A stretch of DNA of 64,000 bases from Lacihabitans soyangensis. GTDB lineage: Bacteria; Bacteroidota; Bacteroidia; Cytophagales; Spirosomataceae. A model generated the notes under the pieces. It saw only the letters and a program-made list of their open reading frames with translations, was not told the DNA's origin and did not search any database. Within the stretch, counting starts at the first letter, position 1. Every line of letters starts with the position of its first letter. Positions 9,024-17,174 of this stretch are shown one piece after another. A program made the position numbers and the translations under genes. Where the stretch lies: contig NZ_RJUF01000009.1 in the NCBI RefSeq assembly GCF_024343775.1, positions 49,465 through 113,464 on the forward strand, written 5' to 3'.

Positions 9024-9467
9024 TCAATTATAAAGTTTAAATGTCATTTGCTGTTTGGCAGAACTTAATGTAAGTGTTTCGTTCGAAGTTTTGAAGTTGG
9101 TTGTCTCTGATAATCTTTTGAGATATTCCGTTTCAAACGCCGTTGCCGAAGGATTACCAGCAATTTCTGTCACACTAAGGTTATTAATTGCTAATTTGGA
9201 ACCATCAATAATAAAATCGGCTTGGTAGAAGTTAATGGAGCTTTTGCCACTTAAAATTTGGCTACCTTTTTCGTTTTTTTCGGGTTTAAATTCTAAAACT
9301 ACTTCATAGTTAATCTTCTGATTGTTTTCAAAAGAAACAAGTTTCCATTTCGCATAAATGCTGCTTTTGCTGGCTAATCCAGCGATATAATTATCATCTG
9401 GACTGATGGCATCGTCGCTTTTGCAACCATTGAGCATCAAAAAAAGTATCAAAACAAAATATCTCAT
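9024..9467 (-). CDS. META-domain-like lipoprotein
   Basis: This 147-residue protein starts MRYFVLILFLMLNGCKSDD, with a lipobox cysteine at position 15. The ATG at 9467 was chosen because it gives a complete lipoprotein signal; longer readings add about 30 non-signal residues. The body has the pattern of HslJ/META domains: YAKWKLVSFENNQ early, a central strand set, and a late QQMTFKLYN. The family is associated with motility and heat-stable stress proteins, but its function here is not known. It is the first gene of the operon, one base away from the serpin gene, and possibly acts with it in protein quality control or protection at the envelope. Confidence 0.65.
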   Translation of the reverse strand: MRYFVLILFLMLNGCKSDDAISPDDNYIAGLASKSSIYAKWKLVSFENNQKINYEVVLEFKPEKNEKGSQILSGKSSINFYQADFIIDGSKLAINNLSVTEIAGNPSATAFETEYLKRLSETTNFKTSNETLTLSSAKQQMTFKLYN

Positions 9468-9671
9468 ATTTGAAATTTTAGATTTGAGTGGCGAGGCCCA
9501 AAGGACGCTCGCCATCAAATTATTACCCTTAAACCCCTTACGTTTATAGAGAGTCAAGAGGTGTTATTTTGGTTGCAATGGACAAAATATTTTTTCTTAG
9601 AATGAACTTTTTGTTTTTCATAATTGATTATATGATTAAATGTTCATATATTTGAATATTGAAGAAGGAAA

Positions 9672-9917
9672 ATGAAAGAAACGATATTGTCGGGATGGAA
9701 TTTTATGCGGTGGTTAAGGTTGTTTATGGGCGTCTACATCATCGTCACGAGCATTACAGGTAAAAACTACGTTTTTGCTATAATTGGTGGTTTGTTTGTT
9801 TTTCAAGCACTAACCAATACCGGTTGTGCGGCATGTGCCACGGTTCCAGCTTCAAAAGTTGACCAAAATGACACAGAAAGCATAGAATTTGAAGAAATAA
9901 AGGCCGAGAAAGGATGA
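9672..9917 (+). CDS. small inner-membrane protein (DUF2892-like) of the rhodanese operon
   Basis: This 81-residue protein has two predicted membrane segments at about residues 14-30 and 32-48 and a GCAAC motif at about 52-56. That resembles the short membrane proteins linked to rhodaneses in sulfur-handling operons. It is the first of four genes with overlapping stop and start codons (4-base overlap with the next gene). The 5' region is AT-rich with imperfect inverted repeats around 9620-9660, which could be an ArsR-type operator; that is inference. The two closely spaced cysteines might bind a metal or carry persulfide. Confidence 0.6.
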   Translation: MKETILSGWNFMRWLRLFMGVYIIVTSITGKNYVFAIIGGLFVFQALTNTGCAACATVPASKVDQNDTESIEFEEIKAEKG

Positions 9918-10105
9918 AGAAGTTTTTCATACCCTTTTTCGGTTTTGCCATAGGTGCAATTAGTGGTAACTTGTATTGGCAACAGATTGGATGTTCATCG
10001 GGTACTTGCATCATTACTTCCAAGCCTCTTAATTCAACGATTTATGGGGCAGTTATGGGATATTTAGTTTTTGGATTAATTCAAGATTTAATAAAGAAAA
10101 GATGA
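9914..10105 (+). CDS. small membrane protein, DUF6132-like
   Basis: This 63-residue protein has two membrane helices and a pair of cysteines in GCSSGTCIITSKP. The GC..GTCxxxxxP pattern is the hallmark of small DUF6132-type proteins found in Bacteroidetes beside rhodaneses. It overlaps the previous and the next gene by four bases each, so translation is coupled. Its role is unknown; the context suggests sulfane-sulfur uptake or detoxification at the membrane. Confidence 0.65.
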   Translation: MKKFFIPFFGFAIGAISGNLYWQQIGCSSGTCIITSKPLNSTIYGAVMGYLVFGLIQDLIKKR

Positions 10106-10491
10106 AAAAAGTTAAAAATTTATTGTTCGTATTTATGATTGGGTTTGGATTGCTCAATTGTTCTGAGGCGAATTCACAAGTCAAAACCATGGATTTGGAC
10201 GGGTTCGTAGCTAAAATAAAAGCAACTCCCAACGCCCAATTGATAGATGTTAGGACACCAGAGGAGTGGACCCAAGGCAAAATTGGCTCTTCAAAACTAA
10301 TCAGTATAGCTGATCCCAAGTTTTTAGAGCAGGCCTCCAAATTAGACAAAAACAAACCAGTATTTGTTTACTGTGCAGTGGGAGGAAGAAGTTCGAAAGC
10401 CTCAAATATGCTTCAACAGGCTGGTTTTAAGCAAGTTTATAACCTTTCTGGAGCTGGGTATTCTGGTTTAGCGGCAAAAGGAGTAAAATAA
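10102..10491 (+). CDS. rhodanese-like sulfurtransferase, exported
   Basis: This 129-residue protein has an N-terminal signal with a lipobox-like NCSE (Cys at about 20) and then a single rhodanese domain. Landmarks are IDVRTPEEW, and VYCAVGGRSSKAS, where the active-site cysteine accepts sulfane sulfur and GGRSS forms the loop. YNLSGAGYSGL closes the fold. Single-domain rhodaneses move sulfur between persulfide carriers. With the signal, this one probably acts in the periplasm. It is third in a four-gene operon and shares one base with the next start codon. Confidence 0.88.
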   Translation: MKKVKNLLFVFMIGFGLLNCSEANSQVKTMDLDGFVAKIKATPNAQLIDVRTPEEWTQGKIGSSKLISIADPKFLEQASKLDKNKPVFVYCAVGGRSSKASNMLQQAGFKQVYNLSGAGYSGLAAKGVK

Positions 10492-10715
10492 TGCAAGAGA
10501 AGTATAAATCATTACTAATGCCCTTGTTGGCTTCTATGACCCTTGGTTTGGCTCCATTTGTACCGGAGCCGCATGTATTAGGTAAAATCCGTTGGGTTTT
10601 GGGTGGAGCTAAAGGCATGCAAATAATGGATTGGGGCGATTTACTGATGCATGGAGCCCCTTGGATTTGGTTGATTTTTACGGCAGTTCATGTCTTTATT
10701 ATCAAGAAAAAGTAA
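10491..10715 (+). CDS. small membrane protein at the end of the rhodanese operon
   Basis: This 74-residue protein has one membrane segment near residues 8-24 and another at about 52-70. LGLAPFVPEPHVLGKIRWV is followed by GDLLMHGAPW. Similar short proteins occur in Bacteroidetes, sometimes annotated as RND-transporter-associated, but I cannot assign a function. The start overlaps the rhodanese stop by one base. A terminator follows about 30 bases after the stop, which marks the end of the operon. Confidence 0.65.
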   Translation: MQEKYKSLLMPLLASMTLGLAPFVPEPHVLGKIRWVLGGAKGMQIMDWGDLLMHGAPWIWLIFTAVHVFIIKKK

Positions 10716-10746
10716 TATTTAAAGGTTGAATAAAAGATAGGAAAAG

Positions 10747-10773
10747 GAAGACCGAGTTTGGTCTTCTTTTTTT
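10747..10773 (+). terminator. terminator of the rhodanese operon
   Basis: GAAGACC, a six-base loop, then GGTCTTC followed by a run of T residues is a standard rho-independent terminator 31 bases after the last gene of the operon. Confidence 0.85.
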
Positions 10774-10854
10774 GTTTTTAGCTAAAAATCTTGCCTTTTT
10801 AGAAGATTAATCACCCGTTTGAGCTATGAATTTAATTAATGCTATCATAAGTTT

Positions 10855-10862
10855 TATCTTTG
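10855..10862 (+). promoter_or_regulatory. promoter -7 box for the GH13 gene
   Basis: TATCTTTG matches the TAnnTTTG element of Bacteroidetes promoters and lies 33 bases before the TTG start of the GH13 gene. The upstream TTG element is not clear, so only the downstream box is called. Confidence 0.45.
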
Positions 10863-10895
10863 CGTTACCTATGATAATATTTTAAAGACAAACAT

Positions 10896-12392
10896 TTGAA
10901 TAATAACCAACAGACGCAAACACCGAGGGTTTTTTACGAAATTTTTATCCGTTCTTTTTGTGATTCTAACAACGACGGCAAAGGTGACTTAAACGGAATC
11001 ACCTCCAAACTTGACTATTTGCAATACCTTGGCGTGGAAGGTATTTGGATTACTCCTTTTTTTAGATCAAACTCTTATCACAAATACGATGTGATTGATT
11101 ATAAGTCGGTTGATCCTGAGTGTGGCACTATGGGTGACTTTGAAAACTTTGTTAGAGAAGCACACAAGCGGAATATAAAAGTATTGATAGATTTTGTAAT
11201 CAATCATACCAGCAGTCAACATTGGTGGTTTCAAGAGGCTAAAAAGGGGAAAGAAAATCCATACAGAAACTATTACAATTGGCTTTCCCCCGCCCAAATA
11301 AAAGCCAAAGGAATAGCAGAAAGAGAGGCAACTGCAGACAGTGCTGAGAAACAACCCTGGCATTGGGCTAAAAAAGGCGATGACGAGAAATATTACGGCA
11401 TGTTTTGGAGCGAAATGCCCGACCTCAACATGGACAACCCAAAGGTCAGGGAAGAAATCTATGAAATTGGGCGATTTTGGTTGGAAAAAGGTGTTGATGG
11501 ATTCAGGATGGATGCCGCAAAACATATTTATCCCGATTGGGAAGCTCATAAATGTCATGCTTTTTGGCAAGAGTTCAGACAAAGAATGGAAGCCATAAAA
11601 TCGGATGTTTACATAGTAGGTGAGGTGTGGACTTCAGCAGAAAAAATTGCTCCGTTTTTTAGAGGTTTGAAGGCGAATTTTAATTTCGATTTGTGTTTTG
11701 CGATACAAGACATTGTAAAGTTGGGCAAAGATTCTAAAGACATTGTTTCGATGCTGATTTCGAATTACGAACTATTTTCGGCAGAGAATCCAGACTTTAT
11801 AGATGCCACTATGCTCACTAACCATGACCAAAATCGTATAGGAAGTGTGGCTGATGGAAACAGTGACAAACTCAAAATGGCGGCCAATTTATTGTTTACA
11901 CTTCCAGGAAATCCTTATCTCTACTATGGTGAAGAGTTAGGAATGAAAGGCAAAAAGCCTGATGAGAATATTAGGGAGGCATTTATTTGGAATAAACGTT
12001 CGGAAGATAATGACCGTACGAATTGGCGAAAACCAGTTTATAACACCGACTCCAAAACCTCTCCGCTAAAGCTTCAAATAGAAGATGAAAATTCGCTATT
12101 CAATCATTACAGAAAATTGATTTCATTGAGAAAATCCATTCCCGCTTTGGCTCAAATTAGCCCAACGAATCTTCAAAAGTCGAGTATTTCTAATAAAAAA
12201 GTTGTATCTTTCATCAGACCACATGAAGAGGGAGATGTGCTTGTTATTCAGAATATTACGAGTGAAAACGTGGAGGTTTTAGTGAGTGAAAAGATTGGAG
12301 ATTTTATTTATTCAAAATTAGATTCTAGAATAAATGATGAAAAAGTCTCAATTAGTCCATATTCAATGTTGGTGTTTGAAATTCTAGATTAA
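10896..12392 (+). CDS. GH13 alpha-amylase-family glycosidase, cytoplasmic
   Basis: This 498-residue protein has the GH13 barrel and no signal peptide. A calcium-binding type loop (DSNNDGKGDLNG) lies at about residues 23-34. The conserved DFVINHTS is region I. The nucleophile is Asp206 in GFRMDAAKH, the acid/base is Glu243 in IVGEVW, and the third acid is Asp311 in LTNHDQNR. The sequence suits an oligo-1,6-glucosidase, alpha-glucosidase or trehalose-synthase-like subfamily acting on short oligosaccharides. Exact specificity cannot be read. The start is TTG: an in-frame stop lies 7 codons upstream and the next Met is deep in the domain. It stands alone. Confidence 0.88.
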   Translation: MNNNQQTQTPRVFYEIFIRSFCDSNNDGKGDLNGITSKLDYLQYLGVEGIWITPFFRSNSYHKYDVIDYKSVDPECGTMGDFENFVREAHKRNIKVLIDFVINHTSSQHWWFQEAKKGKENPYRNYYNWLSPAQIKAKGIAEREATADSAEKQPWHWAKKGDDEKYYGMFWSEMPDLNMDNPKVREEIYEIGRFWLEKGVDGFRMDAAKHIYPDWEAHKCHAFWQEFRQRMEAIKSDVYIVGEVWTSAEKIAPFFRGLKANFNFDLCFAIQDIVKLGKDSKDIVSMLISNYELFSAENPDFIDATMLTNHDQNRIGSVADGNSDKLKMAANLLFTLPGNPYLYYGEELGMKGKKPDENIREAFIWNKRSEDNDRTNWRKPVYNTDSKTSPLKLQIEDENSLFNHYRKLISLRKSIPALAQISPTNLQKSSISNKKVVSFIRPHEEGDVLVIQNITSENVEVLVSEKIGDFIYSKLDSRINDEKVSISPYSMLVFEILD

Positions 12393-12442
12393 AATTTTAC
12401 ACTAAATTGAACGTTTGCTCTAAATAGCATCTCTGCATCAAA

Positions 12443-12940
12443 ATGAAATTAAAAATTGTTTTCATATTTGCCTTTGTAAATTATTCATGTTTTTCTTCTA
12501 ATGATTCTGTTTATCCTATTCAAACAAATGACAAATTAGCATTTAAGTTAGACGGAGAAATTTGGCGACCCCGAGATAAGAACTATATTCTTTACGGTCT
12601 TCCTGTTAATACGGCGATAGTTGATTTTCCACTTAACCGGAATTGGGGATATATAGGAGGCGGAAATTATATAAATAGCCCATCAGAATATTTTTCGATT
12701 AATTTTAGAACAAACAGAAATGAAGTTCAATTAAATAATAAATACTTTATTAAAGATACCACTTTGAATGTTCTTAAAAATGTCACATTTTCCAAAGGAT
12801 CTGATGTTTATAATGCAATTGACGGTTTTTTTAAACTTAAAGACACTTTGAATAGAGGATTCAAAGGGGATTTTGAATTTGTCTTGAAAAGCAAATCAAA
12901 TAAAGAAATTAGAATTACAGAAGGAGTATTTAATTTTTAA
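12443..12940 (+). CDS. hypothetical lipoprotein
   Basis: This 165-residue protein has a short lipoprotein signal (MKLKIVFIFAFVNYSC). LAFKLDGEIWRPRD follows, similar to the FxxxVDGxxW opening of small Bacteroidetes lipoproteins of the DUF6252 kind. The remainder is beta-rich and AT-rich. It follows the GH13 gene by 50 bases and could be cotranscribed, but nothing ties it functionally. Function is unknown. Confidence 0.6.
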   Translation: MKLKIVFIFAFVNYSCFSSNDSVYPIQTNDKLAFKLDGEIWRPRDKNYILYGLPVNTAIVDFPLNRNWGYIGGGNYINSPSEYFSINFRTNRNEVQLNNKYFIKDTTLNVLKNVTFSKGSDVYNAIDGFFKLKDTLNRGFKGDFEFVLKSKSNKEIRITEGVFNF

Positions 12941-12970
12941 AGACCTCAGAGTGGTTATCTTAATTTACTT

Positions 12971-13097
12971 ATCCGTGAACATCAGTCTAATCTGTGCCGC
13001 AGCCGATGCTGTCATCTGTGTTCTAATTCAAAACTCATTACTTCAACTAAAATATTAATCGGTGAACATCAGTTTTGTCCGTGTCATCTGTGTTCTA
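12971..13097. repeat. two imperfect copies of an intergenic GTGAACATCAG...TCATCTGTGTTCTA repeat
   Basis: Copy one (12971-13025) and copy two (13058-13097) both begin ATCNGTGAACATCAG and end GTCATCTGTGTTCTA, with middles of different length. This wording is known to recur in intergenic DNA of many bacterial genomes, so it looks like a non-coding dispersed repeat rather than decayed coding sequence. It fills the 177-base gap between convergent genes. Confidence 0.6.
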
Positions 13098-13117
13098 TCT
13101 CAACACGAGCTAAAAAA

Positions 13118-14764
13118 TCACCTCTTCAACCTCAAATAAAAGAAATCATCTTTTTTCCATGCCACTCGTTTTTTGTCTTGTGCTGCCATGTAACTGATTA
13201 AGAAATTCACCTGTGCGTATTTACGGCTTGCCGACCATACAAATCCATTTTCTATTTGGTCAGAAGGTTTGTGGTAGTGAGCAGCTCGCCATTTTTTTAC
13301 GTCTTCAGCCAAGTTTTTGTTAGAATTTATGTGTCCAAATTTCACGTGCAAGGCAGGGATGCCCGCCTTCACGAAACTATATTGATCACTTCTCACAAAT
13401 CGCCCTTCTGTTGGCTCTGGGTCGGTTTCTATGCTCAGGTTTAATAGTTTAGCCGCTTTTTTAGTGATATCTTCCAAAGTGCTATGTTCAGCTCCAAGCG
13501 GTGCTATGGATTCCAATTGTGCCAAAAATGTCGGCATGTCGGTATTCACATCCACTACGATGTCTTTTTTTGGGACAGTAGGGTTGTTGGCAAAATATGC
13601 CGAACCTAGTAGACCCATTTCTTCTGCCGTACACATTAAAAACAACATGGTGCGTTTTGGTTTTGTGGGTAATTGGCTGTAAGTTCTAGCTATTTCTAAA
13701 GCAGCCGCAACGCCAGAAGCATTGTCATGAGCTCCGTTATAAATCGAGTCGCCTTCTATTGCTTTTCCGACACCCAAATGATCCAAATGAGCCGAATGAA
13801 TAACGTATTCTTTCTTTAGTTTTTTGTCAGTTCCTTCAATTTTACCGATGACATTGTAACTTTCAATATCGCTATAAACAGACTCGTAATTACCTGATGC
13901 TGTTGTTTTTAGGTTTTGGCTTACATAATTTCCTTTTTCTAGGCCTTTCCAAATTTCTTCAAGATTCAGACCGTTCGCTTTCATTAGTTCTTTCAAAACA
14001 TCCACAGTAATGCTACCTGCCACTTGGATATCTCCGCCCATATAGTTTGCAGAAGGAGTCAGTTTTCCATCGGGTTTTATGGAAATATTGCTTCCGCCTT
14101 GGATAGACAAATTGGCTCCAACTTTAAAACGAGCCGTATTGTTTTCATAATTGCAAAGCAATACGCCTATGGCTCCATGTTTAAGGGCATAGTCTTGGTA
14201 AGTGCTTGGATATTTGAGGTGTAGTTTCACATTGGCGGGTACGTTATCAGGTGATTTTTGTAAAACTACACAGATTTTGCCTTTGACGTCAATGTTCTTA
14301 TAATCATTAAAACCCAGTTCAGGAGCGTCAATTCCTGAGCCAACAAAAACTAATGGTGCAATGAAATCAACCTTGGCTTTTTCGGGATTAGCATAAAACA
14401 AATAGTCTTCACCTAAAACTAGTTTTTTGCTTGTACCATCCGCTTGCGTGAAACTCAAACTGGTCTTTTCCTTTACCAATTTAGAATTTCTTAAGATAAC
14501 TTTTTGGGTGTAGCCACCGTTTTCTCCTGCCGGTGTCAGACCCGTGCTTTTGTATTCTTTTATAACATAATCTACCGCCATTTGATAGCCTGGTTTGCCT
14601 GGTTTTCTACCCAAAAGGGCATCGCTCGCCAAATAAGCCACGTGGGCTTTTATTTTGTTGGTGTCAATAGTTTCGGTGAGATTTAAAACATCTGAAGGCA
14701 CTTCTTGAGCGAAAGAGCCAATAGAGATTAAAAACAGTAAGAAACTTAATTTGTTGATTTTCAT
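13118..14764 (-). CDS. secreted M28-family zinc aminopeptidase with PA domain
   Basis: This 548-residue exported peptidase has a signal peptide MKINKLSFLLFLISIGSFA. A PA-type insert occupies about residues 130-260. The co-catalytic zinc site is AHLDHLG (His, about 325), GAHDNASG (Asp), TAEEMGLLGS (catalytic Glu pair), DVNTDMP (Asp) and HYHKPSDQ (His). It removes N-terminal residues from peptides in the periplasm or outside. The start at 14764 gives a clean signal peptide; an ATG seven codons earlier would overlap the preceding gene's stop. It follows the DUF5916 gene by 13 bases and is probably cotranscribed with it. Confidence 0.92.
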   Translation of the reverse strand: MKINKLSFLLFLISIGSFAQEVPSDVLNLTETIDTNKIKAHVAYLASDALLGRKPGKPGYQMAVDYVIKEYKSTGLTPAGENGGYTQKVILRNSKLVKEKTSLSFTQADGTSKKLVLGEDYLFYANPEKAKVDFIAPLVFVGSGIDAPELGFNDYKNIDVKGKICVVLQKSPDNVPANVKLHLKYPSTYQDYALKHGAIGVLLCNYENNTARFKVGANLSIQGGSNISIKPDGKLTPSANYMGGDIQVAGSITVDVLKELMKANGLNLEEIWKGLEKGNYVSQNLKTTASGNYESVYSDIESYNVIGKIEGTDKKLKKEYVIHSAHLDHLGVGKAIEGDSIYNGAHDNASGVAAALEIARTYSQLPTKPKRTMLFLMCTAEEMGLLGSAYFANNPTVPKKDIVVDVNTDMPTFLAQLESIAPLGAEHSTLEDITKKAAKLLNLSIETDPEPTEGRFVRSDQYSFVKAGIPALHVKFGHINSNKNLAEDVKKWRAAHYHKPSDQIENGFVWSASRKYAQVNFLISYMAAQDKKRVAWKKDDFFYLRLKR

Positions 14765-14777
14765 TTTGTTTTGAAGT

Positions 14778-17090
14778 TTACACATTTAACCAATAAGTCA
14801 TTTTCAATATCAAAGCTCGGTTTTTAGGCGTCCATGGTTGTATGCCGAATCTCGGTATTTGCTCTGCAAAATAATTGTCGGTAAACACCAAAAATACATC
14901 ACTAACTGGCTTAAATCTCCATTGCAAACGGCTATTGATATTGGTATTGTTGGTCTGAGAATTGTATTGAAAATACGTACTCAAAAACACCGATTTCGAA
15001 AACGACATTTCGGCTTTTGGCCCTAACAACCAGTATTTTACTGAATTATAGGGTTTCTGCATCTTTATATCTGTATAATAAACGTCCATTGCTAGTTTGC
15101 CATAAGGCTGTATTCTGTAGTTGAAGGTGGATTCTATGCCCAATATTTTTCCCTCGTTTATGGTTACGCTTCTAAAGTTATTACCACCATAAATCAAAAA
15201 TTCCCCATATAGATTGTTTCTTTTGGATGTTTCAAGATTAAGGAATATATTCCGAGTTCTATAGACATCAACAGGCAGTTCAACTACATTCCTCGAAAAG
15301 TCAGGATTAGGATTTTCGGATGCATTTGTGATATCAAAAGGAAATTGTAGCCTAGTGAAGGCCATATAATAACCCGCTGAAACTTCTGTACCAATTGGGG
15401 TATTAATAAACAAAAATATTGGTGCCTCTGTATCTAGTCTTTTTCCATTTAAGTCAAAAACGTCACTTCCATCCATCCCAATACCAAACGAATTTATTTT
15501 TTTGGCAACCTTTTGGTTTTTTGGATTGAAAATCAACATAATTGGTCTAAAAACATTATATACGCCCGGTCTTGGTGTAAAACCCACCTCTGTGTTGTAA
15601 TCTTTGCCAAGTCTGGCTACGCCGAAATTTATGTCCAGATTAGGATGATGATAACCAATATACTGGTTAATCATACTGGCGTCTTTCCCTGCTCCTGGGC
15701 TAAATGATTGATGGTAGGCTGTCTCGGTTTCGAGTCTATTGTCTGGCGAATAATAGTTAAATTCTAAGCCTGCCATGCGGTTGTATTTGTCGATACCTTC
15801 TGTACTTGAGGCTGGGAGATTTTTGAAAACATTCTCTTTGTTGACAATAATTCCACCTATGTACGACCTCGAAAACACCTTTCTTTGAACCACCCCAACC
15901 GAGAAATTGGTAGCGGGTGAAAATTCATTATCTGTGTGGTTAAGCTTGGCAGTTTGCATATTCATTACCCCAATTCTCCAGTTGTCATTGAGCTTTCCAC
16001 TTAACCTTGCTCCTCCAATAATTGGCACCTGCTCTACCAAACCGGTAAATTTATTGCGAGTTAAACCAATTCTTCGAGAGAAAAACGGTCTAGAGGAAGG
16101 GAAACCGAAGGTGCCAAATAAGTCCGAGTTTTCAATAAAAAACTGCCTTTTCTCCGGGAAAAACAATTCGAAACGACTCAAATTGGTTTGTTGGGCATCA
16201 ACCTCAACTTGTGAGAAATCGGGATTAACGGTTAGGTCAAGATTCAAAGAGGGAGTTATTGCTATTTTTGCATCTAATCCAGCCCCAAATTTGTTTGATG
16301 CAGTGGGTTTTGATGCCTCTAAATTTTCGTTTCTTGGAAAATCTTTCGAATAGTTGCTTGATAGATAGGGTATTAGCGATATATTGGCACCTGGTTTTGG
16401 AGGAGCATCATCCCATATCAACAATCCCGCAAATGCCAAATTTACCGGTTTGAAATTCCGAGGAACAGGAGACCATGTAGATGCTTCATTGGTTTTCATA
16501 AAAAACCTGCCAAAATTAATGGCCCACGTGTTACTTCCTTCTGATACCTTGTAGCGAAGTGTCGTAAATGGGATAGCCATTTCCAAAACCCAATGATCCT
16601 CATAATTTGTAACTTTGGAGTACCATTTGTTATCCCACGAAAAATCTACTTCTTCTCCAAGCGAAACCAAGCCTTCACGCTGAACATTAAGCGGGGAGAC
16701 ACCAAATTGCATACCATTTAGCTTGTCTTTAAATGGGTCGAATGATACTGAAAAAACATCGCTAGAGCCACTTTCAAAGTCTCTTTTGTAGGAATTTACT
16801 GTATATGTATTTTTAAGCTGCTCGGCTTCCAGACCAACATAAATAAATTTCTCATCAAACGTAATCCTTACAACACTTTTACTTTTTGCATATGCCGTGT
16901 CAAAAGGTTTATTCATGAAAAAGTCATTGGCGATTTCGGATACTTGCCATGCCGCTTCATCCAATTTTCCGTCCAATTTTATAGGAACAGTGGTTTTTTT
17001 GATATGAATTTCTTTATTGTTTTTTTGAGAAAATCCTATAGAAATATTTAAGAAAAGAGTACAGAATATCAGGAGTAGCGATGAACGCAT
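14778..17090 (-). CDS. DUF5916 outer-membrane protein with CBM9-like N-terminal domain
   Basis: This 770-residue exported protein has a signal peptide ending at FS before QKNNKE. The N-terminal 200 residues have the CBM9-like pattern KLDGKLDEAAWQ, VRITFDEKFIYVGLEA and WVLEMAIPF. The rest is a DUF5916 beta-barrel, recognisable from FSQVEVDAQQTNLSRFELFFPEKRQFF (split here: FSQVEVDAQQ and FPEKRQFFIEN), SRRIG and a late run of aromatic strands. The family is common in Bacteroidetes outer membranes and its substrate is unknown. Two ATGs (17099 and 17090) are possible; the second gives the cleaner signal. It heads a two-gene unit with the M28 peptidase. Confidence 0.85.
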   Translation of the reverse strand: MRSSLLLIFCTLFLNISIGFSQKNNKEIHIKKTTVPIKLDGKLDEAAWQVSEIANDFFMNKPFDTAYAKSKSVVRITFDEKFIYVGLEAEQLKNTYTVNSYKRDFESGSSDVFSVSFDPFKDKLNGMQFGVSPLNVQREGLVSLGEEVDFSWDNKWYSKVTNYEDHWVLEMAIPFTTLRYKVSEGSNTWAINFGRFFMKTNEASTWSPVPRNFKPVNLAFAGLLIWDDAPPKPGANISLIPYLSSNYSKDFPRNENLEASKPTASNKFGAGLDAKIAITPSLNLDLTVNPDFSQVEVDAQQTNLSRFELFFPEKRQFFIENSDLFGTFGFPSSRPFFSRRIGLTRNKFTGLVEQVPIIGGARLSGKLNDNWRIGVMNMQTAKLNHTDNEFSPATNFSVGVVQRKVFSRSYIGGIIVNKENVFKNLPASSTEGIDKYNRMAGLEFNYYSPDNRLETETAYHQSFSPGAGKDASMINQYIGYHHPNLDINFGVARLGKDYNTEVGFTPRPGVYNVFRPIMLIFNPKNQKVAKKINSFGIGMDGSDVFDLNGKRLDTEAPIFLFINTPIGTEVSAGYYMAFTRLQFPFDITNASENPNPDFSRNVVELPVDVYRTRNIFLNLETSKRNNLYGEFLIYGGNNFRSVTINEGKILGIESTFNYRIQPYGKLAMDVYYTDIKMQKPYNSVKYWLLGPKAEMSFSKSVFLSTYFQYNSQTNNTNINSRLQWRFKPVSDVFLVFTDNYFAEQIPRFGIQPWTPKNRALILKMTYWLNV

Positions 17091-17174
17091 AAAGCACATT
17101 TTATAGGTTTGATTAATGAAATCTTCTACAAATATGGTAGATTTATATTTTTATATGAAAAAGATTAGTGATAA

